Source: Pseudomonas sp. ABC1
GTDB taxonomy: Bacteria > Pseudomonadota > Gammaproteobacteria > Pseudomonadales > Pseudomonadaceae
Length of the DNA: 64,000 bases
NCBI RefSeq assembly: GCF_013395055.1
Contig: NZ_CP058349.1
Location: forward strand, 1,178,001-1,242,000
Reading direction: 5' to 3'
Below the pieces are notes generated by a model. That model saw only the letters and a list, made by a program, of their open reading frames with translations, made no database searches and had not been told where the DNA came from. Shown piece by piece: positions 26,954 to 35,329 of the stretch. The translations under genes were made by a program, and so were the position numbers. Within the stretch, counting starts at the first letter, position 1. Every line of letters starts with the position of its first letter.

Positions 26954-27700
26954 ATGAATACCCCTGTCTGGCTGGTGGGCGCCGGCCCCGGCGACCCGGA
27001 GCTGATTACCCTCAAGGCCGTGCGCGTGCTGGCCGGGGCCGATGTCGTACTGGTGGACGACCTGGTCAACCCGGCCCTGCTCGAACACTGCCCGCAAGCG
27101 CGCATTCTCCGCGTCGGCAAACGCGGCGGCTGCCGCTCGACACCCCAGGATTTCATCCTGCGCCTGCTGTTGCGCTACGCCCGCCAGGGCCGTCGCGTGG
27201 TCCGGCTCAAGGGCGGCGACCCGTGCATATTCGGTCGCGGCGGGGAAGAAGCGGCCTGGCTGGCGCGCCATGGCATCGGCTGCGAGATCGTCAATGGCAT
27301 CACCGCCGGCCTGGCCGCCGCCAGCGCCTTCGCCATCCCGCTGACGCTGCGCGGCCAGGCGCGCGGCGTGACCCTGCTGACCGCCCACAGCGAGGATGGC
27401 AGCCAACCGGACTGGCCGGCCCTGGTACGCTCCGGCGCCACCCTGGTGCTGTACATGGGCGTGGCGACCCTGGAGGAAACCCGCCGCCAACTGCTGGCCG
27501 GCGGCATGGCGGCAGACACCCCGGTGGCGATGATCGAGCGCGCCTCGCTGGCGCAACAGCGCGCACGCCTCAGCAGCCTGTCGCGCATGGACGAGGACGC
27601 CCGCGACTTCGCCCTGCGCAGCCCGGCCATCCTGATCATCGGCACGGTGGCTGCATGTGGGGAGCTACAACCTGCCCTGGCCAGACTGGCCGCCTACTGA
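26954..27700 (+). CDS. cobA: Uroporphyrinogen-III C-methyltransferase (SUMT)
   Basis: 248 residues. It methylates uroporphyrinogen III at C2 and C7 to precorrin-2 with SAM, the branch point to sirohaem and cobalamin. Family motifs: VWLVGAGPGDPELITLKA at the N-terminus, RVGKRGGCRSTPQ, RLKGGDPCIFGRGGEE, and GITAGLAAASAFAIPLTLRG. In this operon it most likely supplies sirohaem for NirB. Only the methyltransferase is encoded, without the CysG oxidase/ferrochelatase part, so that activity must come from elsewhere. Confidence 0.93.
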   Translation: MNTPVWLVGAGPGDPELITLKAVRVLAGADVVLVDDLVNPALLEHCPQARILRVGKRGGCRSTPQDFILRLLLRYARQGRRVVRLKGGDPCIFGRGGEEAAWLARHGIGCEIVNGITAGLAAASAFAIPLTLRGQARGVTLLTAHSEDGSQPDWPALVRSGATLVLYMGVATLEETRRQLLAGGMAADTPVAMIERASLAQQRARLSSLSRMDEDARDFALRSPAILIIGTVAACGELQPALARLAAY

Positions 27701-27713
27701 CCCGGAGCCAAGC

Positions 27714-28958
27714 ATGCACGATCGACAGCTACCGGCGACCCTGCGCTTCATGCTCGCCGCCCGCCGTTGCGAACTGCAAGGGCTGGAGGCCCTGGCCCAG
27801 ACGTGCACTCTGGTCAGCCTGTTGAGCGACCTGGTGCATGCCCTGCAACGCGAACGCGGCTTTTCCAATCTCTACCTGGGCCAGCCACAAGCCCGCCTGC
27901 TGGCCACCCTCGACCAGCACAGCGACGAAGCCCGACGGCAGGAGCAGCGACTCCGCGAGCACCTCGACCAGCTCGACGTCGCGAGCGCGGAACGCGCCCG
28001 CCTCTACCACCGCCTGGCCTACCTGCTGCACGGCCTCGACGACCTGCCGGCACTGCGCCGCCGCATCCGCGAGTCGCACCTCGGTGTCGAAGACGCCAGC
28101 GACAGTTTTACCCGGCTGATCGCCAGCCTGCTGGCGGTGGTCTTCGAGGCCGCCGACACCGCCCTCGACCCGCAACTGACCCGTGCCCTGGTGGCCCTGT
28201 TCAACTTCATGCAGGCCAAGGAACTGGCCGGGCAGGAACGCGCCTGCGGTGCCATGGGGTTTTCACGCGGTTTTTTCGATGCACGGCAACAGGAGCGGAT
28301 GAACCATCTACGCGCCGGCCAGCAGCGCTGCAGCGAGACTTTCGCCCAATACGCCGACAACGAGGCGCTCCAGCGCTGGCAACACCTGGAGGACGCCGCG
28401 GGCCCGGTGCAGCGCCTGCGCCAACTGGCCTTGCACACCTGCGCCGAGCGGCCAGTGGACGCCGGCCTGGCAGAGCTCTGGTTCGACCTGTGCAGCGAGC
28501 GGATCGACGCCATGCACACCATCGAGGCGCTGCTCGCCGAGGCCCTGCGCCAGCTCTGCCGACAACGCCTGGAAAGCACCAGTGCGGAACTGGACAACCA
28601 CCGAAGCCTGTCGCGGCAATTGGCTGCGCAGGCGGGCCACGCACAGCCGCTGCTGTTCAGCGTGCAGGGCCGCACCCTCGACGAAGCCACCCCGGACGAT
28701 GCCTTGCGCCACTCGCTGCTCGACCTGTTGCAGGAGCAGTCCAGCCACCTGCAACGCCTGGGCGATGAGCTCAAGGCCGCCCGCAGCAGCCTGGCCGAAC
28801 GCAAGCGTATCGAGCAGGCCAAGCGCCTGTTGATGAGTCGCTACCAACTGGACGAGCAGAGCGCCCATGACCGTATGCAACGGACAGCGATGAACCAGGG
28901 ACTGCGCCTGATCGACCTGGCCGAACGGCTGCTGGCCCAGGAACAAGGCGCACCATAA
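27714..28958 (+). CDS. nasR: Nitrate/nitrite-sensing NIT-ANTAR transcription antiterminator, NasR-like
   Basis: 414 residues. The N-terminal two-thirds are all-helical and read as a NIT sensor (LVHALQRERGFSNLYLG near residue 40 and AMGFSRGFFDARQQERM near 180 are typical). The last 60 residues are an ANTAR RNA-binding domain (ERKRIEQAKRLLMSRY, AHDRMQRTAMNQGLRLIDLAERLL). Klebsiella NasR has this architecture and, on nitrate or nitrite, prevents termination in the nasF leader. It is the last gene of the nirC operon (13 bases after cobA), itself behind an ANTAR-type leader, and lies just before the nirB leader, so it likely controls both units including its own. Confidence 0.88.
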   Translation: MHDRQLPATLRFMLAARRCELQGLEALAQTCTLVSLLSDLVHALQRERGFSNLYLGQPQARLLATLDQHSDEARRQEQRLREHLDQLDVASAERARLYHRLAYLLHGLDDLPALRRRIRESHLGVEDASDSFTRLIASLLAVVFEAADTALDPQLTRALVALFNFMQAKELAGQERACGAMGFSRGFFDARQQERMNHLRAGQQRCSETFAQYADNEALQRWQHLEDAAGPVQRLRQLALHTCAERPVDAGLAELWFDLCSERIDAMHTIEALLAEALRQLCRQRLESTSAELDNHRSLSRQLAAQAGHAQPLLFSVQGRTLDEATPDDALRHSLLDLLQEQSSHLQRLGDELKAARSSLAERKRIEQAKRLLMSRYQLDEQSAHDRMQRTAMNQGLRLIDLAERLLAQEQGAP

Positions 28959-29027
28959 ACAGGCGGGCGCTCCAATCGGGGGCATTTTCGAGCAAGTAAA
29001 TACTACTGACGCGGCGCGGCGACCGGC

Positions 29028-29130
29028 GCATGGATCGGAATGACGGGAGGTGGGGGCGCAGCCAGCGGTACAGGTACGCCACCGCTCCCTATACCCTCGT
29101 CGTCCCCGCGCAGGCGGGGACCCAGGTGCG
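29028..29130. repeat. REP/BIME copy between nasR and nirB
   Basis: Contains the palindrome GTCCCCGC-GCAG-GCGGGGAC (29102-29121) followed by CCAGGTGCGC, and the spacer GCCAGCGGTACAGGTACG. The same roughly 110-base unit occurs in opposite orientation at 34431-34546. This copy lacks most of one of the two palindromes. It ends about 12 bases before the nirB promoter. Confidence 0.8.
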
Positions 29131-29142
29131 CGGATTATTGCC

Positions 29143-29157
29143 TGGCACGCTTTCTGC
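29143..29157 (+). promoter_or_regulatory. Sigma54-type promoter of nirBD
   Basis: TGGCACGCTTTCTGC carries a perfect -24 element and GC at the -12 position with 10-base spacing. It is followed by TAA and CTTCG exactly as in the nirC promoter at 24192. Expected start of transcription is near 29169, about 127 bases before the nirB ATG. Nitrogen control through NtrC is the likely meaning. Confidence 0.75.
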
Positions 29158-29209
29158 TAAATATTCTTCGTCGCAGCTCAGCAGCGGCTTCCACACTGAG
29201 AGAAACACA

Positions 29210-29252
29210 GGCAATGGCGCCCGGGACCCCAAGGTCCAGGGCGCTTTTTTTT
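29210..29252 (+). promoter_or_regulatory. ANTAR-type antitermination leader with intrinsic terminator, before nirB
   Basis: GGC-AATGGC-GCC (29210-29221) has the same hexaloop as the nirC leader. Its 3' arm lies within the 5' arm of a terminator: GCGCCC-GGACC pairs with GGTCC-GGGCGC around CCAA with one mismatch (29217-29244), followed by eight T. An upstream hairpin in the proper place is not convincing; candidates are CTCAG/CTGAG (29177-29200) and CGTCGC/GCAGCG. Confidence 0.75.
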
Positions 29253-29295
29253 GCGCCATAGAAAACCTGATCAGGCCCTGAACGGGGAGATGCCC

Positions 29296-31848
29296 ATGAA
29301 CCCAGACACCCACACCAACGACCTGCCAAGCCTGGTCATCGTCGGCAACGGCATGGTCGGCCACCATTGTGTCGAGCAACTGCTCGCCAACGGCGCCCTC
29401 GATCGCTACCGCATCCTCGTCTTCGGCGAAGAGCGCCAGCGCGCCTACGACCGCGTGCACCTGTCGGAGTATTTCAACGGCAGCGACGGCGAAGCCCTGG
29501 CCATGGGCGATGCCGCGCTCTATCGACAGCCCGGCCTGACCCTGCACCTGGGTACGCCAGTGCTGGAGATCGACCGCGAGCGCCGCGAAGTGATCACCGC
29601 CCGGGGCGCCTTCGCCTACGACAGGCTGGTACTGGCCACCGGCTCCTACCCTTTCGTACCGCCCATCGCGGGTGCCGAGGGCGAGGCACGGCTGGTCTAC
29701 CGCACCCTTGACGATCTCGACGCCATCCGCGCCGCCGCACAGGGCCAGCGCCGTGGCGTGGTGGTCGGGGGTGGCCTGCTCGGCCTGGAGGCGGCCAATG
29801 CACTCAAGTCCCTCGGGCTGGAAGCCCATGTGGTGGAATTCGCCCCGCGCCTGATGCCGGTCCAACTGGATAACTTCGGCGGTGACGCCCTGAAGCGACG
29901 CATCGAAGACCTCGGCGTCGGCGTGCACCTGTCCAAGGCCACCCAGTCGATCAGCATGGGCAGTACATACCGCTACCGCATGAACTTTGCCGGTGACGAC
30001 CACCTCGAAACCGACCTGATCGTCTTCTCCGCCGGCATCCGCCCGCAGGATGCACTGGCCCGTGCCAATGGCCTGGCACTGGGCGAACGCGGTGGCGTGG
30101 CCATCGACGAGCGCTGCCTGAGCAGCGACCCGGCGATCCATGCCATCGGCGAATGTGCGGCCTGGAACGGCAGCGTGTTCGGCCTGGTCGCCCCCGGCTA
30201 CCAGATGGCGCGCAGCGTCGCCGCCCAGTTGTGCGGGCAGGAAGGCGCGCCTTTCCTCGGTGCGGACATGTCGACCAAGCTCAAGCTGCTCGGCGTCGAT
30301 GTCGGCTCCATCGGCGACGCCCACGGCGCGCTGCCCGGCGCCCGCAGCTACCGCTATATCGACGAAGCCACGGGCAGCTACCGGCGCCTGGTGGTGTCGG
30401 CGGACGGCAGCCAGGTACTCGGCGCGGTACTGGTCGGCGACAACAGCTACTACGACACCTTGCTGCAATACGCGCAGAACGGCATCCGCCTGCCGGACGA
30501 CCCGGCCAGCCTGATCATGCCCACCGGCGGCGGCGCCCCGGCACTCGGTGCCGACGCCCTGCCGGACAGCGCCACCATCTGTTCCTGCCACAACGTCAGC
30601 AAGGGCGCGGTATGCGCCGCCATCGACAGTGGCTGCACGGACGTTGCCGGGGTCAAGGCCTGCACCAAGGCCGCCACCGGCTGCGGTGGCTGCGCGGCGC
30701 TGCTCAAGCAAGTGGTCGAACACGAACTGAGCGCCCGTGGCGTCGCCGTGGACAAGAGCCTGTGCGAGCACTTCGCCCACACCCGGCAGGAGCTGTACCA
30801 CTTCGTCAGCGTCGAGGGCATCGAAAGCTTCAAGGAACTGCTGGTACGCCACGGCAAGGGCCAGGTCGGCTGCGATATCTGCAAGCCGGCGGTGGGTTCG
30901 ATCCTCGCCTCCTGCTGGAACCGCCCGATCACCGAACCGGCGCTGATCCCGCTGCAGGACACCAACGACACCTTCATGGCCAACATGCAGAAGAACGGCA
31001 CCTATTCGGTGGTGCCACGCATCCCCGGCGGCGAGATTACCCCGCAAGGGCTGATCGCCATCGGCGAAGTGGCCAGGAAATACGACCTCTACACCAAGAT
31101 CACCGGCGGCCAGCGCATCGACCTGTTCGGCGCCCAGTTGCACGAGCTGCCGGAGATCTGGGGTGAACTGATCGCTGCCGGTTTCGAGACCGGCCACGCC
31201 TACGGCAAGTCGCTGCGCACGGTGAAATCCTGCGTCGGCAGCACCTGGTGTCGCTATGGCGTACAGGACAGCGTCGGCATGGCGCTGCACCTGGAGAACC
31301 GCTACAAGGGCCTGCGCGGCCCGCACAAGATCAAGTTCGCGGTCAGCGGCTGCACCCGCGAATGCGCCGAGGCGCAGAGCAAGGACATCGGAGTGATCGC
31401 CACCGAGCACGGCTGGAACCTCTACATCTGCGGCAACGGCGGCATGCGCCCACGCCATGCCGAACTGTTCGCCACCGACCTCGACGACGCGAGCCTAGTG
31501 CGCATCATCGACCGCGTACTAATGCTCTACATCCGCACCGCCGACAAGCTGCAACGCACCTCGGTCTGGCGCGAGTCGCTGGAAGGCGGGCTGGACTACC
31601 TCAAGGCGGTGATCCTCGACGACAGCCTGGGCCTGGCCACCGAACTGGAAGCGCAGATGCAACGGGTGGTGGACCGCTATGAATGCGAGTGGGCCGGCGC
31701 GCTCAAGGACGAGGAGAAACTCAAGCGCTTCCGCACCTTCGTCAACCAGAAAGGCAGCGACCCGGATATCCGCTTCGTCCGCGAACGCGGCCAGCGCCGT
31801 CCGGCCCGCCCCGATGAACGTGCCACGACCGAGGAGACCGTACGATGA
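29296..31848 (+). CDS. nirB: NAD(P)H-dependent nitrite reductase, large subunit
   Basis: 850 residues, cytosolic; reduces nitrite to ammonium. In order: FAD motif VIVGNGMVGHHCVEQL, NAD motif RGVVVGGGLLGLEAANAL, a BFD-type [2Fe-2S] domain (CSCHNVSKGAVCAAI and CTKAATGCGGCAALL), and the sirohaem-[4Fe-4S] reductase region (TKITGGQRIDLFG, cysteines in SCVGSTWC and GCTREC). Start chosen at the second of two close ATGs, which has the proper distance from GGGGAG. It overlaps nirD by four bases. Preceded by a sigma54 promoter and a terminator/antiterminator leader. Confidence 0.97.
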   Translation: MNPDTHTNDLPSLVIVGNGMVGHHCVEQLLANGALDRYRILVFGEERQRAYDRVHLSEYFNGSDGEALAMGDAALYRQPGLTLHLGTPVLEIDRERREVITARGAFAYDRLVLATGSYPFVPPIAGAEGEARLVYRTLDDLDAIRAAAQGQRRGVVVGGGLLGLEAANALKSLGLEAHVVEFAPRLMPVQLDNFGGDALKRRIEDLGVGVHLSKATQSISMGSTYRYRMNFAGDDHLETDLIVFSAGIRPQDALARANGLALGERGGVAIDERCLSSDPAIHAIGECAAWNGSVFGLVAPGYQMARSVAAQLCGQEGAPFLGADMSTKLKLLGVDVGSIGDAHGALPGARSYRYIDEATGSYRRLVVSADGSQVLGAVLVGDNSYYDTLLQYAQNGIRLPDDPASLIMPTGGGAPALGADALPDSATICSCHNVSKGAVCAAIDSGCTDVAGVKACTKAATGCGGCAALLKQVVEHELSARGVAVDKSLCEHFAHTRQELYHFVSVEGIESFKELLVRHGKGQVGCDICKPAVGSILASCWNRPITEPALIPLQDTNDTFMANMQKNGTYSVVPRIPGGEITPQGLIAIGEVARKYDLYTKITGGQRIDLFGAQLHELPEIWGELIAAGFETGHAYGKSLRTVKSCVGSTWCRYGVQDSVGMALHLENRYKGLRGPHKIKFAVSGCTRECAEAQSKDIGVIATEHGWNLYICGNGGMRPRHAELFATDLDDASLVRIIDRVLMLYIRTADKLQRTSVWRESLEGGLDYLKAVILDDSLGLATELEAQMQRVVDRYECEWAGALKDEEKLKRFRTFVNQKGSDPDIRFVRERGQRRPARPDERATTEETVR

Positions 31849-32204
31849 GCCAGGCCAGCGCCACCCTGAACCTGAAGACCACCTGGCAACCGCTGTGCGC
31901 CAGCAACGACCTTGTAGCCGGCTCCGGCATCGTCGCCCTGGCCGGTGGCGAACAGGTCGCCCTGTTCTACCTGCCGGACACCGAGCAGCAGCTCTTCGCC
32001 ATCGGCAACCGCGACCCGAAATCCGGCGCCAACGTCATCGGCCGAGGCCTGGTCGGCCACCTCGGCGGCGAACTGGTGATCGCATCGCCGCTCTACAAGC
32101 AGCACTTTCGCCTGCGCGACGGCAGTTGCCTGGAATACCCGGAGCAACACCTGCCCGTCTGGCCGGTACGCTTGCGTGACGGCATCGTCGAGATCGGCGG
32201 ATAA
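31845..32204 (+). CDS. nirD: Nitrite reductase small subunit
   Basis: 119 residues with a Rieske-like fold but without the cluster-binding Cys/His pairs, as normal for NirD (VALFYLPDTEQQLFAIGNRDP, GELVIASPLYKQHFRLRDG). It pairs with NirB; the ATGA overlap implies translational coupling. A strong hairpin follows at once. Confidence 0.96.
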   Translation: MSQASATLNLKTTWQPLCASNDLVAGSGIVALAGGEQVALFYLPDTEQQLFAIGNRDPKSGANVIGRGLVGHLGGELVIASPLYKQHFRLRDGSCLEYPEQHLPVWPVRLRDGIVEIGG

Positions 32205-32207
32205 ACG

Positions 32208-32237
32208 AACGCCGCCAACCCGAGGGTTGGCGGCGTT
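32208..32237 (+). terminator. Terminator of nirBD
   Basis: AACGCCGCCAACC-CGAG-GGTTGGCGGCGTT, a perfect 13-bp stem four bases after the nirD stop; only a weak T-tract follows. Confidence 0.75.
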
Positions 32238-32288
32238 GTCAGGCTGGCTTTCGATAACCGCTATTGGCAGGCGGCGAAAACCCTCTGC

Positions 32289-34094
32289 TCAGTAACCGAG
32301 GGAGAAGTTTTCCTCTTCCAGCGCCAGCAGGTTGTCGGCACCGGACAGCATGGCGGCGACATGGCTGCGGGTGCGCGGCAGGATGCGTTCGTAATAGAAG
32401 CGCGCGGTCTGCAACTTGGCCTGGTAGAAACCTGGCTCCGAGGTGCCGGCCGCCAGTTTCTCTGCCGCCAGGCGCGCCATGTCGGCCCAGAAGTAGGCCA
32501 GGCAGGCATAGCCGGAGTACATCAGGTAGTCCACCGAAGCGGCACCGACTTCCTCGCGGTTCTTCATCGCCGCCATGCCGACCTTCAGGGTGATCTCGCC
32601 CCACTCCTTGTTCAGTTGTGCCAGGGGTTCGACCAGGTGCGCGATGGCGTCGTTGCTGGCGTTCGCCTGGCAGAACTTGTGCACCACCTTGGTGAAGCCC
32701 TTGAGCGCCTCGCCCTGGGTCATCAGCACCTTGCGCCCGAGCAGGTCCAGCGCCTGCACGCCGGTGGTGCCCTCGTAGAGCATGGAGATACGGCTGTCGC
32801 GCACGTTCTGCTCCATGCCCCACTCGGCGATGAAACCATGCCCGCCATAGACCTGCACGCCATGGTTGGCGGCCTCGAAACCGACTTCGGTCATGAATGC
32901 CTTGGCGATCGGCGTGAGGAAGGCCAGCAGCGAATCAGCGGCCTTCTTCTGCTCCTCGTCGGTGCTGTGCTGCACGATGTCGACCTGCTTGGCCGCGTAG
33001 TAGAGCAGCGCCCGGTTGCCCTCGGCGAAGGCCTTGATGGTCAGCAGCATGCGCCGCACGTCCGGGTGCACGATGATCGGGTCGGCAGCCTTGTCCGGTG
33101 CCTTCGGACCGCTGAGGGCACGCATCTGCAGACGCTCGCGGGCATAGCGGATGGCGCCCTGGAAGGCCACGTCGGCATGCGCCAGCCCTTGCAGTGCGGT
33201 GCCCAGGCGGGCGGTGTTCATGAAGGTGAACATGCAGTTCAGGCCCTTGTTCGGCGGGCCGATCAGGAAGCCGGTGGCGGCGTCGAAGTTCATCACGCAG
33301 GTGGCGTTGCCGTGGATGCCCATCTTGTGTTCCAGCGAACCGCAGGACACACCGTTGCGCTCACCGATGCCACCCGCCGCGTCGGGCAGGAACTTCGGCA
33401 CGATGAACAGCGAAATACCCTTGGTCCCTTCCGGGGCATCGGGCAGGCGCGCCAGCACGATGTGCACGATGTTGTCGGCCAGGTCGTGTTCACCCGCGGA
33501 AATGAAGATCTTGGTGCCGCTGATCCGGTAACTGCCGTCGGCCTGGGGTTCGGCCTTGGTGCGCAGCAGGCCCAGGTCGGTGCCACAGTGCGACTCGGTC
33601 AGGCACATGGTGCCGGTCCACTCTCCGGTCACCAGCTTGCTCAGGTAGGTGGCCTGCTGCTCCGGCGTACCATGGGCATGCAGGGTGTTCATCGCACCAT
33701 GGGACAGGCCCGGGTACATGCCCCAGGACCAGTTGGCGCCGCCGATCATCTCGCTGATGGCGATCCCCAGGGACTCCGGCAGACCTTGCCCGCCATGCTC
33801 CACGTCATGCGCCAGACTCGGCCAGCCGCCTTCGACGAACTGCTGGTAGGCCTCCTTGAAACCGGTCGGCGTCTTCACGCCGGACTCGCTCCAGGTACAG
33901 CCTTCGGTATCGCCAACCCGGTTCAGCGGGCCGATCACCTGTTCACAGAACTTCGCACCTTCTTCGAGGATCGCATCGACCATGTCCGAGGTCGCCTCTT
34001 CGCAACCGGGCAGACTCTGGTAATGCGCGTCATAGCCAAGCAGTTCATCACGGACGAAACGGATATCGCGCAAGGGGGCCTTGTAGTCTGGCAT
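32289..34094 (-). CDS. Acyl-CoA dehydrogenase (second paralogue)
   Basis: 601 residues, same subfamily as the gene at 22179-23954 (start MPDYKAPLRDIRFVRDELL, MCLTESHCGTDLGLLRTKA, QVYGGHGFIAEWGMEQNVRD, EGTTGVQALDLLGRKVL). It oxidises acyl-CoA to enoyl-CoA in beta-oxidation. It is convergent with nirBD. About 150 bases upstream are two overlapping PsrA-like palindromes, which suggests induction by long-chain fatty acids; the first paralogue has no such sites. Confidence 0.9.
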   Translation of the reverse strand: MPDYKAPLRDIRFVRDELLGYDAHYQSLPGCEEATSDMVDAILEEGAKFCEQVIGPLNRVGDTEGCTWSESGVKTPTGFKEAYQQFVEGGWPSLAHDVEHGGQGLPESLGIAISEMIGGANWSWGMYPGLSHGAMNTLHAHGTPEQQATYLSKLVTGEWTGTMCLTESHCGTDLGLLRTKAEPQADGSYRISGTKIFISAGEHDLADNIVHIVLARLPDAPEGTKGISLFIVPKFLPDAAGGIGERNGVSCGSLEHKMGIHGNATCVMNFDAATGFLIGPPNKGLNCMFTFMNTARLGTALQGLAHADVAFQGAIRYARERLQMRALSGPKAPDKAADPIIVHPDVRRMLLTIKAFAEGNRALLYYAAKQVDIVQHSTDEEQKKAADSLLAFLTPIAKAFMTEVGFEAANHGVQVYGGHGFIAEWGMEQNVRDSRISMLYEGTTGVQALDLLGRKVLMTQGEALKGFTKVVHKFCQANASNDAIAHLVEPLAQLNKEWGEITLKVGMAAMKNREEVGAASVDYLMYSGYACLAYFWADMARLAAEKLAAGTSEPGFYQAKLQTARFYYERILPRTRSHVAAMLSGADNLLALEEENFSLGY

Positions 34095-34238
34095 AGCGTA
34101 AACCTCGGTGAGTTCCTGGTTCAGGTGACAGGTGGGCCGGTCACTTTCTTGTAAGAAGCTGTTTGCCGCCGGCCCTCAGTATGCCCAGGGTTCGAGGAAC
34201 GCTGCACATATCCATGGTATGAGTGGCCACGACGCCAT

Positions 34239-34265
34239 CAAACAGTTGTTTGAAACTTACGTTTG
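34239..34265 (-). promoter_or_regulatory. Two overlapping PsrA-like operators
   Basis: CAAAC-AGTT-GTTTG (34239-34252) and GAAAC-TTAC-GTTTG (34252-34265) both match the PsrA consensus (G/C)AAAC-N2-4-GTTT(G/C) and share one base. PsrA represses beta-oxidation genes in Pseudomonas and is released by fatty acyl ligands. The sites are 145-171 bases upstream of the second acyl-CoA dehydrogenase. Confidence 0.65.
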
Positions 34266-34430
34266 GCCCTGGACGATGTCAAGTTACCCGCTGGATAAAT
34301 TCGCGGATGCATGTGACCGGCAATGGGGATGTGTTTACGGAGCTGCAATGACCAAGAAGAAGCCGACCTGTTGCTCCCGCACAGCCGCCTTCGGTGGGGG
34401 CTACGAGAAAAACTCGTTGCCCATGAGCCT

Positions 34431-34546
34431 GCGCACCTGGGTTCCCGCCTGCGCGGGAACGACGGAGATAGAGGGAACGGTGGCGTACCTGTACCGCTGG
34501 CAGCTACCCCACCACTCGTCATTCCCGCGCAGGCGGGAATCCATGC
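34431..34546. repeat. Paired REP palindromes (BIME)
   Basis: GTTCCCGC-CTGC-GCGGGAAC (34441-34460) and ATTCCCGC-GCAG-GCGGGAAT (34521-34540) face each other around a 60-base spacer with CGTACCTGTACCGCTGGC. It is the inverted, complete counterpart of the copy at 29028-29130. It lies between nirV (its 3' side) and the promoter region of the acyl-CoA dehydrogenase. The rest of 34095-34596 holds the PsrA-like sites and no visible gene. Confidence 0.85.
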
Positions 34547-34596
34547 ACTGGCCGTAGCGCCGCCGAACGTGCCCGCAAACGCAATCGAACGACCAC

Positions 34597-35319
34597 TTAC
34601 TCGCGCACCAGCCGAAAGCCCAGGTGGCTGGGCGGAATCCCGACCGAGCAGGCGCCGCTGATCGGGTCGCGGACAAAATCCGACAGTTCGCTCGGATGCC
34701 GTCCCGCCGCGATACGAATACCGCAGAAGGCGCCATTGCCGGAGCAGGTGTCCGTCCATTCCCAGACATTGCCCGCCATGTCCAGCAGGCCATTGCCGTT
34801 GCGGCCATGACCACCGAAGACCCGCAAGGTCGGGTCCAGCGGCTCCCGTGCCGCCTCACGCGCGTACTCGGCCAGCCAGCGCTGTGCCGGGTCGCGTGCA
34901 TCGTCGAAGACCTGCGGCCGTTCGTCGACGAAGGCCTCCGCCGCCGCCAGCACCCACTCGCCGTAGCCGGGCAAGCGGTAGCGCTCGCCGGTGCGCTCGG
35001 ATAGCCACTGTGCATAGCTCCAGGCATCCAGCCAACTGACCCCGACTACCGGCAGGTTGCTGGCTACCGCCTGTCCAAGGGCGCCATCCAGCGGCAGGCA
35101 GGCCCGCGCCTCGACACAGGCGGCATACTCGGCCTGACTGACCTGGCGACGCATGATGGAAAAGCCGCGTTGAATCACCTCAGTCTGCACGCCACTGGCA
35201 TCCACCACCTGGTACTCGACGGCCCCCGGTGCGATGGACACCCACTCGACAGCGTCGATCTCCAATGCCGGGGAACAGCCCCCGAGCAACACCAGGCCAA
35301 CTGCCAGCAGCGCTTTCAT
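34597..35319 (-). CDS. nirV: NirV, formylglycine-generating-enzyme-like lipoprotein
   Basis: 240 residues. Start at the ATG seven bases after AAGGA, ten bases past the nirK stop. Residues 1-16 are a lipoprotein signal ending in the lipobox LLGGC. The rest is an FGE-sulfatase (SUMF1) domain: QVSQAEYAACVEARACL, PVVGVSWLDAWSYAQWLSERTG, RLPGYGEWVLAA, NGNGLLDMAGNVWEWTD and the closing LGFRLVRE. NirV accompanies copper nitrite reductase genes in several denitrifiers; its biochemical role is not settled. Likely co-transcribed with nirK. Confidence 0.88.
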   Translation of the reverse strand: MKALLAVGLVLLGGCSPALEIDAVEWVSIAPGAVEYQVVDASGVQTEVIQRGFSIMRRQVSQAEYAACVEARACLPLDGALGQAVASNLPVVGVSWLDAWSYAQWLSERTGERYRLPGYGEWVLAAAEAFVDERPQVFDDARDPAQRWLAEYAREAAREPLDPTLRVFGGHGRNGNGLLDMAGNVWEWTDTCSGNGAFCGIRIAAGRHPSELSDFVRDPISGACSVGIPPSHLGFRLVRE

Positions 35320-35329
35320 CACGGCATCC

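Noticed and set aside
29169..29200. First ANTAR hairpin of the nirB leader
   Set aside because: CTCAG/CTGAG has a 14-base loop, and CGTCGC/GCAGCG has a mismatch and loop AGCTCA without G at position 4. Neither fits the rule, so only the second hairpin is claimed.
29089..31458. A 789-codon open frame opposite nirB
   Set aside because: Same GC artefact: antisense to nirB and its leader, with no ribosome site or recognisable domain. Similar shadows opposite gyr-like long genes here (plsB, norD, the RND pump) were dropped as well.
22179..34094. The two acyl-CoA dehydrogenases as flanking repeats of a composite transposon
   Set aside because: They are diverged paralogous proteins, point the same way and show no insertion-sequence features. 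They remain of interest only as possible former neighbours.
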